Assembly: GCA_018268015.1 (NCBI GenBank)
Contig: JAFDXJ010000008.1
Coordinates: 1 to 64,000 of the forward strand
Source of the DNA: Bacteroidota bacterium
GTDB lineage: Bacteria > Bacteroidota > Bacteroidia > Chitinophagales > Chitinophagaceae
Reading direction: 5' to 3'
Length of the DNA: 64,000 nt
The notes beneath the pieces were generated by a model. It was given only the letters and a program-made list of their open reading frames with translations. It made no database searches and was not told where the DNA came from. Positions 36,716 through 47,700 of the stretch are shown in pieces. Both the position numbers and the translations under genes were made by a program. The first letter of the stretch is position 1, and each line of letters opens with the position of its first letter.

Positions 36716-36983
36716 AAATCTTCTTCATGAGAAAGAGGAATTAAGTACAGGTAATCCATGATGTTTTTTTGAAGCCTTTGGGAAAGGAAAGTTTCCTTTA
36801 ACATCAAAGACATCCGAATAGCAAACTACATGAAAAATTGTGTTGCCTGAAAAATTATACTTAATGAAAATATTTTAATAAAGATTTTACCAATTAAAAT
36901 AAAGAGATTGCGAAAAATGTAATGATTCCAAAATACTCTTTCCGTATCATAGATTAAAGTAGTAAAGAGTTAAGAAATTAAAT
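36716..36983. other. Convergent intergenic gap with an inverted repeat
   Basis: This AT-rich gap lies between the ends of the cargo gene and tyrS. AAAGGAAA at 36783-36790 and TTTCCTTT at 36792-36799 form a short inverted repeat, a weak terminator candidate. No gene is apparent. Confidence 0.4.
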
Positions 36984-38261
36984 TTAGTATGCTTCTACTA
37001 AAAAATAATTCTTCTTGCCCTTTTGTACCAGGATATATTTTTCATGCAATAAAAAATGATTGTTGATCACAGCCTGCAAATCAGTTATTTTTTTTCTATT
37101 GATACTGACGCCACCATTTTGGAGCAATTTTTTAGCTTCGGACTTGCTGGGAAGAATTTGCAAACTTGATAAAAAGGAAACAATATCTATTCCCGATAGT
37201 AAGGAGTTTTTTTCAATTTTCAATTTTACAATACCCTCAATGTTTTCCAGGTCTTCGAGGCTTAAAGTCTCGGCCGGTGCATTTTTTGCAGCAAATAATT
37301 TTTTTGTAGTGTCTTCTGCTGCTTGTAAAGATTCAGGGCCATGAACAAAAAGAGTTACTTCTTTGGCCAATTTGTGTTGAACAATTCTTAAAGAAGGATC
37401 GGCATCATGTTCTAAGATCAATTGATCTATGATTTCTTTTTCTAAAAAGGTAAAAATTTTAAGCCATTTTTTGGCATCTTCATCTGATGCATTTAACCAA
37501 AACTGGTAAAATTGATAAGGAGTTGTTTTCTCTGCATCCAGCCAGACATTTCCACTTTCCGTTTTGCCAAATTTACCTCCATCTGCTTTGGTTATTAATG
37601 GACAGGTAAAAGCAAAAGCTTCTCCACCAGATTTTCTTCGAATAAGTTCTGTACCGGTAACAATATTCCCCCATTGGTCACTACCCCCCATTTGAACTTT
37701 ACAGTTTTTATGTTCATACAACCAAAAGAAATCATATCCCTGCATGAGCTGGTAGGCAAATTCGGTATAACTGATACCTGTTTCACTTTCAATTCTTTTT
37801 TTCACGCTGTCTTTAGCCATCATATAATTGATGGTGATATGTTTGCCGGTTTCACGCAGGAATTGAATAAAAGATATTTGTTTAAACCAATCATAATTAT
37901 TGAGGATTTCGGCCGCATTTTTTTTGTTGTCATCAAAATCCAAAAATTTTTCCAATTGTCTTTTGATTCCTTCCAAGTTCATATTTAATTGTTTTTCATC
38001 CAATAAAACTCTTTCTTCATTTTTCATGGAGGGATCACCGATCATACCCGTAGCGCCGCCCACTAATGCGATGGGTTTATGACCGGCTTTTTGAAGATGG
38101 ATGAGTAAAATAATCTGTACCAGGCTGCCGATATGTAAACTATCGGCTGTAGGATCAAATCCAATATATGCCGTAGTCATTTCTTTTTCCAATTGTGCTT
38201 CGGTACCGGGCATTATATTTTGAATCATACCACGCCATTCCAGCTCTTTTATTAAATTCAT
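36984..38261 (-). CDS. tyrS: Tyrosyl-tRNA synthetase
   Basis: The 425-residue class I synthetase charges tRNATyr. The HIGH-type motif appears as PTADSLHIGSLVQI, the tyrosine-binding region as YDFFWLYEHKNCKVQMGGSDQWGNIVTGTELIRR, and the KMSKS loop as DGGKFGKTESGNVWLD, which is the usual KFGKT form of bacterial TyrRS. A C-terminal S4 RNA-binding domain occupies about residues 355-425 (PSKSEAKKLLQNGGVSINRKKITD). A -7-like TACTTTTG lies on the minus strand at 38288-38281. Confidence 0.97.
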   Translation of the reverse strand: MNLIKELEWRGMIQNIMPGTEAQLEKEMTTAYIGFDPTADSLHIGSLVQIILLIHLQKAGHKPIALVGGATGMIGDPSMKNEERVLLDEKQLNMNLEGIKRQLEKFLDFDDNKKNAAEILNNYDWFKQISFIQFLRETGKHITINYMMAKDSVKKRIESETGISYTEFAYQLMQGYDFFWLYEHKNCKVQMGGSDQWGNIVTGTELIRRKSGGEAFAFTCPLITKADGGKFGKTESGNVWLDAEKTTPYQFYQFWLNASDEDAKKWLKIFTFLEKEIIDQLILEHDADPSLRIVQHKLAKEVTLFVHGPESLQAAEDTTKKLFAAKNAPAETLSLEDLENIEGIVKLKIEKNSLLSGIDIVSFLSSLQILPSKSEAKKLLQNGGVSINRKKITDLQAVINNHFLLHEKYILVQKGKKNYFLVEAY

Positions 38262-38425
38262 GGTTTAAAATCTGTTTCGGCAAAAGTAAAGGCTGTGTTT
38301 TTATTTTCCTTTATTTTATATAGCAAACCTGTTTTAAGACATCAACTTTTTAAGGAAAATTAAATGGAGAAATTTAAAAAATAAACCTATTTTCAACATT
38401 AGAATTGTAACCTAAACCGGTAGCT

Positions 38426-41400
38426 GTGAGGAAAATTTACTTTCTTATTATTTTACTTTCTCTGCTCGCTCAAAAAATGGACGCTCAAAGTTTCCGTAAT
38501 GAGTGGATTGATTATACAAAGACTTATTACAAATTCAGCCTGGGTCCTTTTGGTTATGATCAAGTGGGTTGGCCTAATTCAACTGGCCTCGTGCGAATCT
38601 CACAGGCAACTTTAGCTGCAAATGGGTTGGGGAATATCCCTGCAGAACAATTTCAATTATGGAAGGATGGAAAAGAGCAGCCCATTTATATAAGTAAAAC
38701 CACGGGAATATTAACGCCCGGTGACTATATTGAATTCTGGGGTGAAATTGCTAATGGTAAGCCGGATAAAGAACTTTACCCGGATAGCAGCTACCAGTTA
38801 GATGATACTTGGAGTCTTGAAACAGATACAGCTTCTTACTTTCTTACAAACAATATTTCAGGAAATAATCTACGGCTTCTCCAGGCAAATAATGCGGTAA
38901 ATACGGCAACGATACAGGCGGATAAAAATTTTATGTTTACCGTTGCACGTCATTATCGTTCCTATTTAAACCCGGGTATTGGTGTTTATGAAGAGCAACT
39001 TTTATTTTCATCTACATATGATATCGGCGAAGGATGGGCAAGCAGACCAGTGAATCCATCAACATGTGGTTGTAGCACACAGGATATTCCCTGGTATGCT
39101 TTAAAATTATATATGGATACCAATGGCCATCCAATGACAGCAAAGATCAATATTCTGGGAAATTCTCCGCACTACCGCAATGTAAAAGTGTTATTAAATA
39201 ACGATTCACTGACCCAATTCCCACTGGATTATTTTGATTATACTAAAAAAGTTATTTCCAATATTCCGGCCGGAAATATTAAAAATGATTCCGCTTTATT
39301 TGTGATAAAAAACCTGGGTAGCGAAAGCGAAAATGAATTGAAAGTCGCCAGTATTGCTTTGGATTATCCACGCACTTTTAATTTTGCCGGGAAAAGCTCT
39401 TTTGAATTCTCCCTTAGCCCTTCTGATTCAGGTCACTTATTGAAAATTTATAATTTTAACGCCAATGGAACCATCCCGGTATTATATGACCTAACATATT
39501 TAAAACGATATATTGCGAATACAGATATTGCAGATACACTGCAATTTTATATTCCTCCATCTATGGACAGTGCACGGTATGCACTGGTTCGCTCCGATGG
39601 TAGTACTGCTCAAAATATAACCGTACTTCGTCAAAGACAATTCACCGATTTTTCTAAAGTGGAGAATCAGGGGAATTTTTTAATCATCACCAATCGCTTA
39701 TTGTTGGGAAGTGGTAATGATGATTATATAAATCAATATCGCGATTACAGAGCATCTGATTCGGGCGGCCATTTCAATGCAGATATTATAGATATTGAAG
39801 ATATCACAGATCAATTTGCGTATGGTATTCAATGGCATCCTTTTTCTATTAAAAACTTTTTGCGTTATGGCAGGGAAAATTTTGTTGATCCCCCACAGTA
39901 TGCATTTATCATAGGTAAAGGCGTAAGCTATATAGAGAATCGGCCCAATAGTAATCAACCCATTTCTTCCCAGATAAATTTAGTTCCTACGTATGGCGAC
40001 CCGGGTTCAGATAATTTATTAGCTTCTAATGATTACAGTGCAATAAGCGTTACACCTATCGGGAGATTATCTGCAATTTCTGTAAATGAAATCGGCGATT
40101 ATTTGCAAAAAGTAAAAGAGTATGAAGCCGCCCAGAGAGATACACTTCAAAATGTAAATCAGAAAAGCTGGATGAAAACTGTTTTACAATTAACCGGAGC
40201 CTCGGATCCGAATTTGGGAAATATTTTGGATTCATTTACAAAAGCCTATGCCGCAATCATCAGTGATACGCTATTTGGAGGGAATGTAACCAACTACAGT
40301 AAAACCGGCGACCCGGTTGGTTATCCACAAGCTATTGCCAATTTCACCAATACTTTTAATGAAGGAAGTGCTTTAGTGGAATATTTTGGCCATTCATCTT
40401 CTTCTAACCTGGATTTTAACTTGGATGATGCATCTAAATACAACAATACCGGACGGTACCCGGTCTTTCTGGTAAATGGATGCAAGGCAGGAAATATTTT
40501 TGACTATGATCCAAACAGGTTTACACTACGTTCTACCACATCGGAGAGATTTGTTTTAGAGCCGGAAAAAGGCGCCATTGCTTACGAATCAAACAGCAGT
40601 TTTGGTATCGTTAGTTATTTAAATATCCTTACACAGGAATTTTATAAAGCCATTGCATATAGTAAATATGGAAAAGGCCTGGGAGAAATTTCGATTGAAG
40701 CAGTAAAACAATTTTTGAATTATACGGGTCTTGATGATTTCTACGGCCGTTTTCATGCAGAACAATTTGTTTTACATGGAGACCCTTCCCTTCACTTCAA
40801 CTCATTTCCGTTACCGGATTATGCTGTGGATAGCACATCTATACAGGTATTGAATAATCCGCTGACCGTAGCGAATGATTCTGTTTTATTGAAAATAAAT
40901 TACTACAATTTGGGCCGTGCTGTAAATGATTCTGTACATATATCTCTCTCAAGGAAATTCCCCAATGGAGATAGTATGGAAGTTTATCAGGCGACCATTC
41001 CACCGGTACATGCTTTAGATTCCATGTATATAAAGATCCCGGTTGTAAGTAACCGGGACAAAGGTGAAAATCGGGTAACTTTTTTTATTGATGATTTAAA
41101 AGAAAAGACTGAATTAAGTGAAAAAAATAATAGCTGTATAACTACTTTTTTTATTACGGATGCAGCGTTATTACCCATCACGCCATATAATTATTCCATC
41201 GTATCACAAGATGTTATTGATCTGAATGCATCTACTGCAAATGCCCTTGATACGGTGAAGCAATATATCATGGAACTGGATACAACAGCTTTATTTAATT
41301 CTCCCATAAAATTAACAAGGCATGTCATTGGCCCTGCGGGAGTCATTTCATTTAATGCTGTTCCATTGTCCTTGAATAATACGGTTTATTACTGGCGGGT

Positions 41401-43327
41401 TGCAGTGGATAGTGCCAATGCACCCTGGAATCATTTTTCATTTATCCATAAAAATCCCGGAAATCCCGGCTTTGAGCAGGCACATTATTTTCAACATACG
41501 GAATCATCTTTCCAAAATATCATCCTGGATTCTTCCCGAACATTTTCATTTGGTAAAGAATTAACCAATGTATATGTCTTGCAATCCATTTATCCTACCA
41601 GTGGTACGGAAGATTACCAGTTTAGCGTACATGTCAATGGGAATCAAATTGCAGCCAGCGCCTGTGTAGGCAGCTCCATCATTTTTTCCATTTTTGATCC
41701 ACTGACTTTTAAAGCGGTTCCGAATCTTACACAACCCTTTAATGCAGGACCTGTATGTGACTCAAGCCGCTTATACAATTTTGAATATAGTACACAATCT
41801 GCTGCAACCCGGAAAAATGCAATGGACTTTTTAGATTTTTATGTAAATAATGGATACTATGTAGTAGCCCGAAAAATATACGATCTTGGAAATGCTGATT
41901 GGGCACCAACCGTATGGGCGAGTGATACGACGATCTATGGTTCTCATAATTCCTTGTACCATCGTCTGAAAGACCAGGGTACCATGATAGATTCCTTTAT
42001 ATACCCACGCACCTTTGTGATGATTTTCAAAAAGAATGATTCTACGAATTATAAACCGGTATCTGTTTTTTCGAAAGGATTATATGACCGTATAACGGTT
42101 TCTGAGAATATACCTACTACGGATACCCTTGGCACAATTACATCACCATTATTTGGGCCGGGTAAAGCCTGGAGTAAAGCCATTTGGAATGGAAATAGTA
42201 TCAATAATAATAATATTACAAAGATGGATATTATTGCTATTGACAAGAATGGTAAGGATACCGTTTTTTATACAATTGATAAAACACAAAATGAACAGGA
42301 TATTTCTGCGATGGATGCTGCAATATATCCCTACGTACAATTACGAATGCATAGCCAGGATTCAATAACTACACTGCCATTTCAATTGCATGATTGGCGT
42401 GTGGAATATGCTCCGGTACCGGAAGGAGCATTACAGCCTTCTTTAGGAATAGATATTCCGGATTCAATCAATTTCATGCATGCCACCAATGTTGCTTTTG
42501 ATACATTGCAGGGTTATGTAGTCTTTAAAAATATCAGCCAGACTGCATTTACACCCCTCAAAATAAAATGGGTATTATACGATGAAAATAATAATGCGTA
42601 TTCTTTTGAAGTACCGCGTACCAGGGCATTACCGGCTGGTGATACCGTCTATGTGAATTTCCTGGCAAATCTTACTGCACTGAATGAAGGCCTGTATAAT
42701 TTATATATTGAAGTAAACCCGGATAATGATCAACCTGAGCAATATCACTTTAATAACTTCTTGTATAAATATATTAAAATAAAAAGAGAAATGGTCTTGC
42801 CGGTTCAGTTACTGGATTTTACAGCTACCAAACAAAAAACCAGTGTATTATTAAATTGGAAAATAACTCATGAAATAAATATTGCCTATTACCAGGTAGA
42901 AAGAAGTGTGGATGGCCTTACTTTTTCAACACTCGGGAAAATCATCCCTGTACCCGGCAACTCTTTGGTAAAGAATTATCAATTTACTGATTTGAATCCA
43001 TACCAGGGAAAAAACTATTATCGCTTAAAGATGATAGATGCCAATGGTGCATTTTCATATTCACCTATACGGGAAATTGATTTTGAATTACAATCAGTTG
43101 TTTTACTTTATCCCAATCCTGTTCATTCCGAATTAAAGATCCAGGTTTTTAAAAACAATACAATATTGAACCATGTCATACTTTATTCCTTATATGGTCA
43201 GAAGTTATTGGTAAAAGAATTTTCAGGTATGATTACCCTCTCTTTAAAAAATTTGCCTGCCGGTACATATATTGCTTTGATCAATGATGGCACAAATGAA
43301 AAGGCGTATAAAATACAAAAGGAATAA
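38426..43327 (+). CDS. porU2: PorU2-type C25 peptidase (putative T9SS sortase), copy A, with own type A sorting tail
   Basis: The 1633-residue protein resembles PorU2, a gingipain-family (C25) relative of the T9SS sortase PorU. A GTG start at 38426 opens the signal peptide (IYFLIILLSLLAQKMDAQ). The N-terminal domain has FRNEWIDYTKTYYKF and EQFQLWKDGKEQPIY. The C25 domain spans roughly residues 410-790, with predicted catalytic His656 (VEYFGHSSSSN) and Cys686 (FLVNGCKAGNIF). CARDB-like modules end in TELSEKNN and NPDNDQPEQYHFNNFLYK. The C-terminus adds a fibronectin-like domain (VLPVQLLDFTATKQ) and a type A T9SS tail (LLYPNPVHSELKIQVFK). It would be exported across the outer membrane by the T9SS. 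About 185 bases separate it from porV2. True sortase activity is inferred only from family membership. Confidence 0.8.
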   Translation: MRKIYFLIILLSLLAQKMDAQSFRNEWIDYTKTYYKFSLGPFGYDQVGWPNSTGLVRISQATLAANGLGNIPAEQFQLWKDGKEQPIYISKTTGILTPGDYIEFWGEIANGKPDKELYPDSSYQLDDTWSLETDTASYFLTNNISGNNLRLLQANNAVNTATIQADKNFMFTVARHYRSYLNPGIGVYEEQLLFSSTYDIGEGWASRPVNPSTCGCSTQDIPWYALKLYMDTNGHPMTAKINILGNSPHYRNVKVLLNNDSLTQFPLDYFDYTKKVISNIPAGNIKNDSALFVIKNLGSESENELKVASIALDYPRTFNFAGKSSFEFSLSPSDSGHLLKIYNFNANGTIPVLYDLTYLKRYIANTDIADTLQFYIPPSMDSARYALVRSDGSTAQNITVLRQRQFTDFSKVENQGNFLIITNRLLLGSGNDDYINQYRDYRASDSGGHFNADIIDIEDITDQFAYGIQWHPFSIKNFLRYGRENFVDPPQYAFIIGKGVSYIENRPNSNQPISSQINLVPTYGDPGSDNLLASNDYSAISVTPIGRLSAISVNEIGDYLQKVKEYEAAQRDTLQNVNQKSWMKTVLQLTGASDPNLGNILDSFTKAYAAIISDTLFGGNVTNYSKTGDPVGYPQAIANFTNTFNEGSALVEYFGHSSSSNLDFNLDDASKYNNTGRYPVFLVNGCKAGNIFDYDPNRFTLRSTTSERFVLEPEKGAIAYESNSSFGIVSYLNILTQEFYKAIAYSKYGKGLGEISIEAVKQFLNYTGLDDFYGRFHAEQFVLHGDPSLHFNSFPLPDYAVDSTSIQVLNNPLTVANDSVLLKINYYNLGRAVNDSVHISLSRKFPNGDSMEVYQATIPPVHALDSMYIKIPVVSNRDKGENRVTFFIDDLKEKTELSEKNNSCITTFFITDAALLPITPYNYSIVSQDVIDLNASTANALDTVKQYIMELDTTALFNSPIKLTRHVIGPAGVISFNAVPLSLNNTVYYWRVAVDSANAPWNHFSFIHKNPGNPGFEQAHYFQHTESSFQNIILDSSRTFSFGKELTNVYVLQSIYPTSGTEDYQFSVHVNGNQIAASACVGSSIIFSIFDPLTFKAVPNLTQPFNAGPVCDSSRLYNFEYSTQSAATRKNAMDFLDFYVNNGYYVVARKIYDLGNADWAPTVWASDTTIYGSHNSLYHRLKDQGTMIDSFIYPRTFVMIFKKNDSTNYKPVSVFSKGLYDRITVSENIPTTDTLGTITSPLFGPGKAWSKAIWNGNSINNNNITKMDIIAIDKNGKDTVFYTIDKTQNEQDISAMDAAIYPYVQLRMHSQDSITTLPFQLHDWRVEYAPVPEGALQPSLGIDIPDSINFMHATNVAFDTLQGYVVFKNISQTAFTPLKIKWVLYDENNNAYSFEVPRTRALPAGDTVYVNFLANLTALNEGLYNLYIEVNPDNDQPEQYHFNNFLYKYIKIKREMVLPVQLLDFTATKQKTSVLLNWKITHEINIAYYQVERSVDGLTFSTLGKIIPVPGNSLVKNYQFTDLNPYQGKNYYRLKMIDANGAFSYSPIREIDFELQSVVLLYPNPVHSELKIQVFKNNTILNHVILYSLYGQKLLVKEFSGMITLSLKNLPAGTYIALINDGTNEKAYKIQKE

Positions 43328-43512
43328 AAGATTTATTTTATAGAATTTTTATTAAAAGCGCTGGAAAATTCAACAAAGAAAGACTCCGGTGAGGGAAAGC
43401 CCGAATACTCCATTTAAAAATTCCGGTTTTATATAAAATATTTTAATCTTTGTTGCGTATATCTTAAAGGCGCCAAAGAATAATAGCCTTACATTCGCCC
43501 TAATAAACACTT

Positions 43513-44700
43513 ATGAAGTACATGTGCCGTCTGATCTGCCTGCTAATAATAACTCTATATGCAGGAATTACCCAGGCACAATTCCGCAAATATTCCAATG
43601 AATTTCTCAATATTGGCGCAGGAGCGCGTGGGCTTGCAATGGGTGGGGCGCAAGTAGCCAGTATAGAAGATGGTGACGCCGGTTATTGGAATCCGGCAGG
43701 GCTTGTATATGTATTTGATCATCCCTCAATTGGCCTGATGCATGCGGATTATTTTGCCGGTATTGGCAAATATGATTATCTCTCCGGGGCTATGCCTATT
43801 GGGGATAAATATAAATCTTTAGGCATTTCCATTATGCGTTTTGGTGTGGATGATATTCCGAATACGCTTTTTCTGGTGGAGCCGGATGGATCTCTGAATT
43901 ATAATAATATACAATCCTTTTCTTCGGCGGACTATGCTTTAATTTTATCTTATTCCCATTTATTTAAAGATGAGGAGAAAAGACAATTGAGCTGGGGGGC
44001 CAATACAAAAATTATTTATCGGAGTGTGGGTAGTTTTGCTACAGCCTGGGGCTTTGGTTTTGATTTGGGATTTATGTATAAAACCCCCACCTGGCGTTTA
44101 GGAATTTCTGCAAGAGATGTTACCACCACTTTTAATGCATGGTCTTTTTCATTTGATGAAAAAGAAAAAGAAGTTTTGTATCTCACCAACAATGATATTC
44201 CCATAAAGTCAACGGAGCTTACCGCACCAAGGCTGGTGATAGGAGGGGCCTATAATTTTAAACTGAGTGACAATTTTCACCTGTTGGCAGAGACAGATTT
44301 AAATGTCACATTTGATGGACAAAGAAATACCCTCATCAGCGCTAATCCGGTAAGCATAGACCCGCATTTTGGCATTGAAGCAAATATTAATGATATCGTT
44401 TTTATTCGGGCCGGTGCTCAAAATTTTCAACAAGCACTTGCAGATGGGGATACATTGAACCAAAAAAAAGTTTGGATTTTTCAGCCCAGTATTGGTGCAG
44501 GATTTAGAATTGGCAATGTAAACATTGATTATGCCTTCACCAATTTAGCAAATCAGTCTAACCCTTTGTATTCACATATCTTCTCACTGAGACTGGATAT
44601 ATTGCCTAAAAAAACGGAAAGTGAAAAAAACGGGTATTTCCCTAAATTGCCACCCTCTGAAAAACCCAAAAAACAAAAAGGCTATTTTCCAAAATCCTGA
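43513..44700 (+). CDS. porV2: PorV2-type outer-membrane barrel of the type IX secretion/sorting system
   Basis: The 395-residue FadL-like barrel belongs to the PorV/PorQ family. A signal peptide (about 1-22) precedes the family signature FLNIGAGARGLAMGGAQVASIEDGDAGYWNPAGLV. Alternating beta-strands fill the rest, ending IDYAFTNLANQSNPLYSHIFSLRLDIL. PorV proteins shuttle T9SS cargo from the translocon to the PorU sortase. Its position between two PorU2-type genes, eight bases before the second one, suggests it serves them. The last 30 residues are an unusual basic extension with the pentapeptide GYFPK twice. Confidence 0.85.
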   Translation: MKYMCRLICLLIITLYAGITQAQFRKYSNEFLNIGAGARGLAMGGAQVASIEDGDAGYWNPAGLVYVFDHPSIGLMHADYFAGIGKYDYLSGAMPIGDKYKSLGISIMRFGVDDIPNTLFLVEPDGSLNYNNIQSFSSADYALILSYSHLFKDEEKRQLSWGANTKIIYRSVGSFATAWGFGFDLGFMYKTPTWRLGISARDVTTTFNAWSFSFDEKEKEVLYLTNNDIPIKSTELTAPRLVIGGAYNFKLSDNFHLLAETDLNVTFDGQRNTLISANPVSIDPHFGIEANINDIVFIRAGAQNFQQALADGDTLNQKKVWIFQPSIGAGFRIGNVNIDYAFTNLANQSNPLYSHIFSLRLDILPKKTESEKNGYFPKLPPSEKPKKQKGYFPKS

Positions 44701-44708
44701 TAGATGTC

Positions 44709-47700
44709 ATGAAGAAACTTTTATCCATATTCATTTTATCATTATTTGCTCTATCGGCCATGGCACAAGCATACAATAATGAATGGATAGATTATTCAAA
44801 GACTTACTACAAGTTTAAAATTCCTCGAAGTGCAGTTTACAGAATCAGTCAATCTACTTTGACAGCCGCAGGTTTGCAAAATGTACCGGTGGAGCAATTT
44901 CAATTATGGAGAAATGGGAAAGAAGAAATTATATATACATCCGTTTCAACTGGGCCTTTGCCTGCGGGAGGATATATAGAATTTTGGGGGAAGCAAAATG
45001 ATGGGAAGCCGGATAATGCTTTGTATAAAGATCCGGCCAATCAATTGAATGATGCTTATAGCTTTGAAACTGATACTGCAAGCTATTTTTTGACGGTAAA
45101 CCCATCGGGAAATAATAAACGTTTTATAAACTCCGTGAATGATGTGGCAGGAAATACTTTACCACCGGATCCCTATTTCATGTATCATTTTAGAATTGAT
45201 TTTAAAGACCAGATCAATAGAGGAAAAGCAGTGAATTATGGAGAATATGTTTACTCCTCAACTTATGATGTGGGTGAATTATGGACTACAGGCGATATAC
45301 ATCCGGGCGGCCCGGCCAATCAACAAACAGGTAGTTTACTTGTAGCTACTTCAGGGCCTATGGCTACTTTATCCGTTTGCTTTACCGGCAATTCTTTTTT
45401 AGGAAATAGCCGGAAAGTGAAAGCTGATATCAATGGAGTTAATTATATTAATGCGCCTCTTGCGCCATTTGAAGCAAAAGTTTTTACCAATACTGCGGTG
45501 CCTCTTTCCGGGATCAATGCGTCTTCAGTACAATTCACTTTATCCAATGTCAATTCCGATGTGAATGACCGGGTGGCCGCTTCATTTTTAGATTTATTAT
45601 ATCCACATGTTTTTGATTTTAATGGACAACCAAATTTTTTGTTTACACTCGCGCCCAGCGCACAAGGAAATTATTTAGAGATTAAGAATTTCTCCTGGTC
45701 CGGTCCAGCACCTGTTTTGTATGATTTTACATCACAAAAAAGATATGTTGCCAATACTTCGGTGAATGGTTTATTGCGTTTTGCATTGCCTGCATCGGGC
45801 GTATCAAGAGATTTTGTTTTGGTAAACCAGGATGCCACAAATGTGTTTAATGTAAATACTTTGACGCAGCGTAATTTTATGAATTTCTCGGCATCTTCCA
45901 ACCAGGGAAATTACCTGATCATTTCCAATAAAATTTTATTTCCCAATAATGCCGTAGAGAATTACAGGCAATACCGCTCCTCTGCAGCTGGCGGTTCTTA
46001 TAATGCAAAAATTTATGATATAGATGAGTTGACTGATCAATTTGCATTTGGTATTAAAAAGCATCCTATTTCCATTCACAATTTTTTGCGATATGCCAGG
46101 AAAAATTTTGCTGCACCTCCGAAAATGGTTTTTCTTATCGGTAAAGCAGTTACTTATGATGAGGCAAGAAAGAATGAAAGTTCTCCTTACATAGATCAGT
46201 TGAATCTGGTACCAACTTTCGGCTGGCCCGCTTCAGACAATATCCTGGCATCTGATAATCTTGATCCACTCCCTGCAACACATATCGGCCGGCTTTCTGC
46301 CATAAGTACAACGGAAGTAAATAATTACCTGGATAAAGTAAAATTGTATGAACAACAGCAAGCAAGCACATTGCAGACGATAGAAAATAAAGCATGGATG
46401 AAAACTATGGTGCATGTCGTTGGCGCCAATGATCCCAACCTGGATGCATCTCTGACGGCACATTTAAATTCATACAGGGATATTGTGATTGATACTTTTT
46501 ATGGCGCAAATGTTACCAGTTTTAATAAAACATCTACGGGACCTGTTACACCTATTACCAACGCTTTGATGGAGCAGTTATTTAATAATGGCATCAGTTT
46601 ATTAAACTACTTTGGTCATTCCGCCGCAACTGCTTTGGATTATAATTTAAATTCTCCGGATCAATATAATAATTACGGAAAGTACCCCATGTTTCTGGTA
46701 AATGGATGTAGTGCAGGAAATATCTTTTCTTTTGATACATCCCGCATGAACCTTATCACATCCTTATCAGAATTATATGTACTCGCGAAAGACAGAGGCT
46801 CCATTGGGTTTATAGCTAGTACACATTTTGGTGTGGAAAGCTTTTTGGATAATTATTGCAAAGGATTTTATCAATCCCTGTCTATTGATGATTACAATGA
46901 ACCAATCTCTTTCAATATTTATGATGCCTTAAATTACTTATTGAGTAATAGAGGCATTGACTCTACCACTCGGTATCTGCATGCAGAAGAAAATGTATTA
47001 CATGGAGATCCCGCCATCAAAATCAACGCCCATACCAAACCTGACTTTGTTATTGAAGAACCACAGGTAATCATTAATCCCACTTTTATTTCTGTTGCCA
47101 GTGGAAGTTTTGATATCAAAACCTATATCTATAATATTGGGAAAGCATTAGGCGATTCGGTTTCTTTTTCCATTAAAAGACAATACCCCAATGGTAATAT
47201 CGTATCTCTTTTTTCACAAAATATCAAATCAGTTCGTTATATAGATTCTGTAAAATTGACGGTGCCAATCGTAGCATCAACGGATGTCGGTGAAAATAAA
47301 CTTATAGTTACCATAGATGATAATTTTAAGTATGATGAATTGAGTGAATTAAATAATACCATCACAAAATCATTTTTTATTTATGAAGATGAATTAAAGC
47401 CGGTTTATCCTTATGATTTTGCTATTGTAAATAAGCAAGGGATTAAACTGGTGGCTTCCACAGCTAATCCTATTGCACCACTGCAACAGTATGCTATGGA
47501 AATAGATACTACGGAGCTTTTTAATTCGCCTTTGAAATACAATCAAACGATCAATTCTGTTGGAGGCGCATTGGAGTTCAATGCCGGAATACCTTTTACA
47601 GATAGTACAGTTTATTATTGGCGTGTAGCTCCGGTACCCACTGATGGTGTCTATCACTGGAATACCAGCAGTTTTGTTTATCTTCCGGGAAGCAGTTTTG

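Noticed and set aside
37540-37600. KFGKT instead of KMSKS in TyrS
   Set aside because: This form is normal in many bacterial tyrosyl-tRNA synthetases.
43328-43512. Possible structured RNA between porU2 copy A and porV2
   Set aside because: A few short complementary stretches are present, but they do not match a riboswitch class I know and there is no clear terminator.
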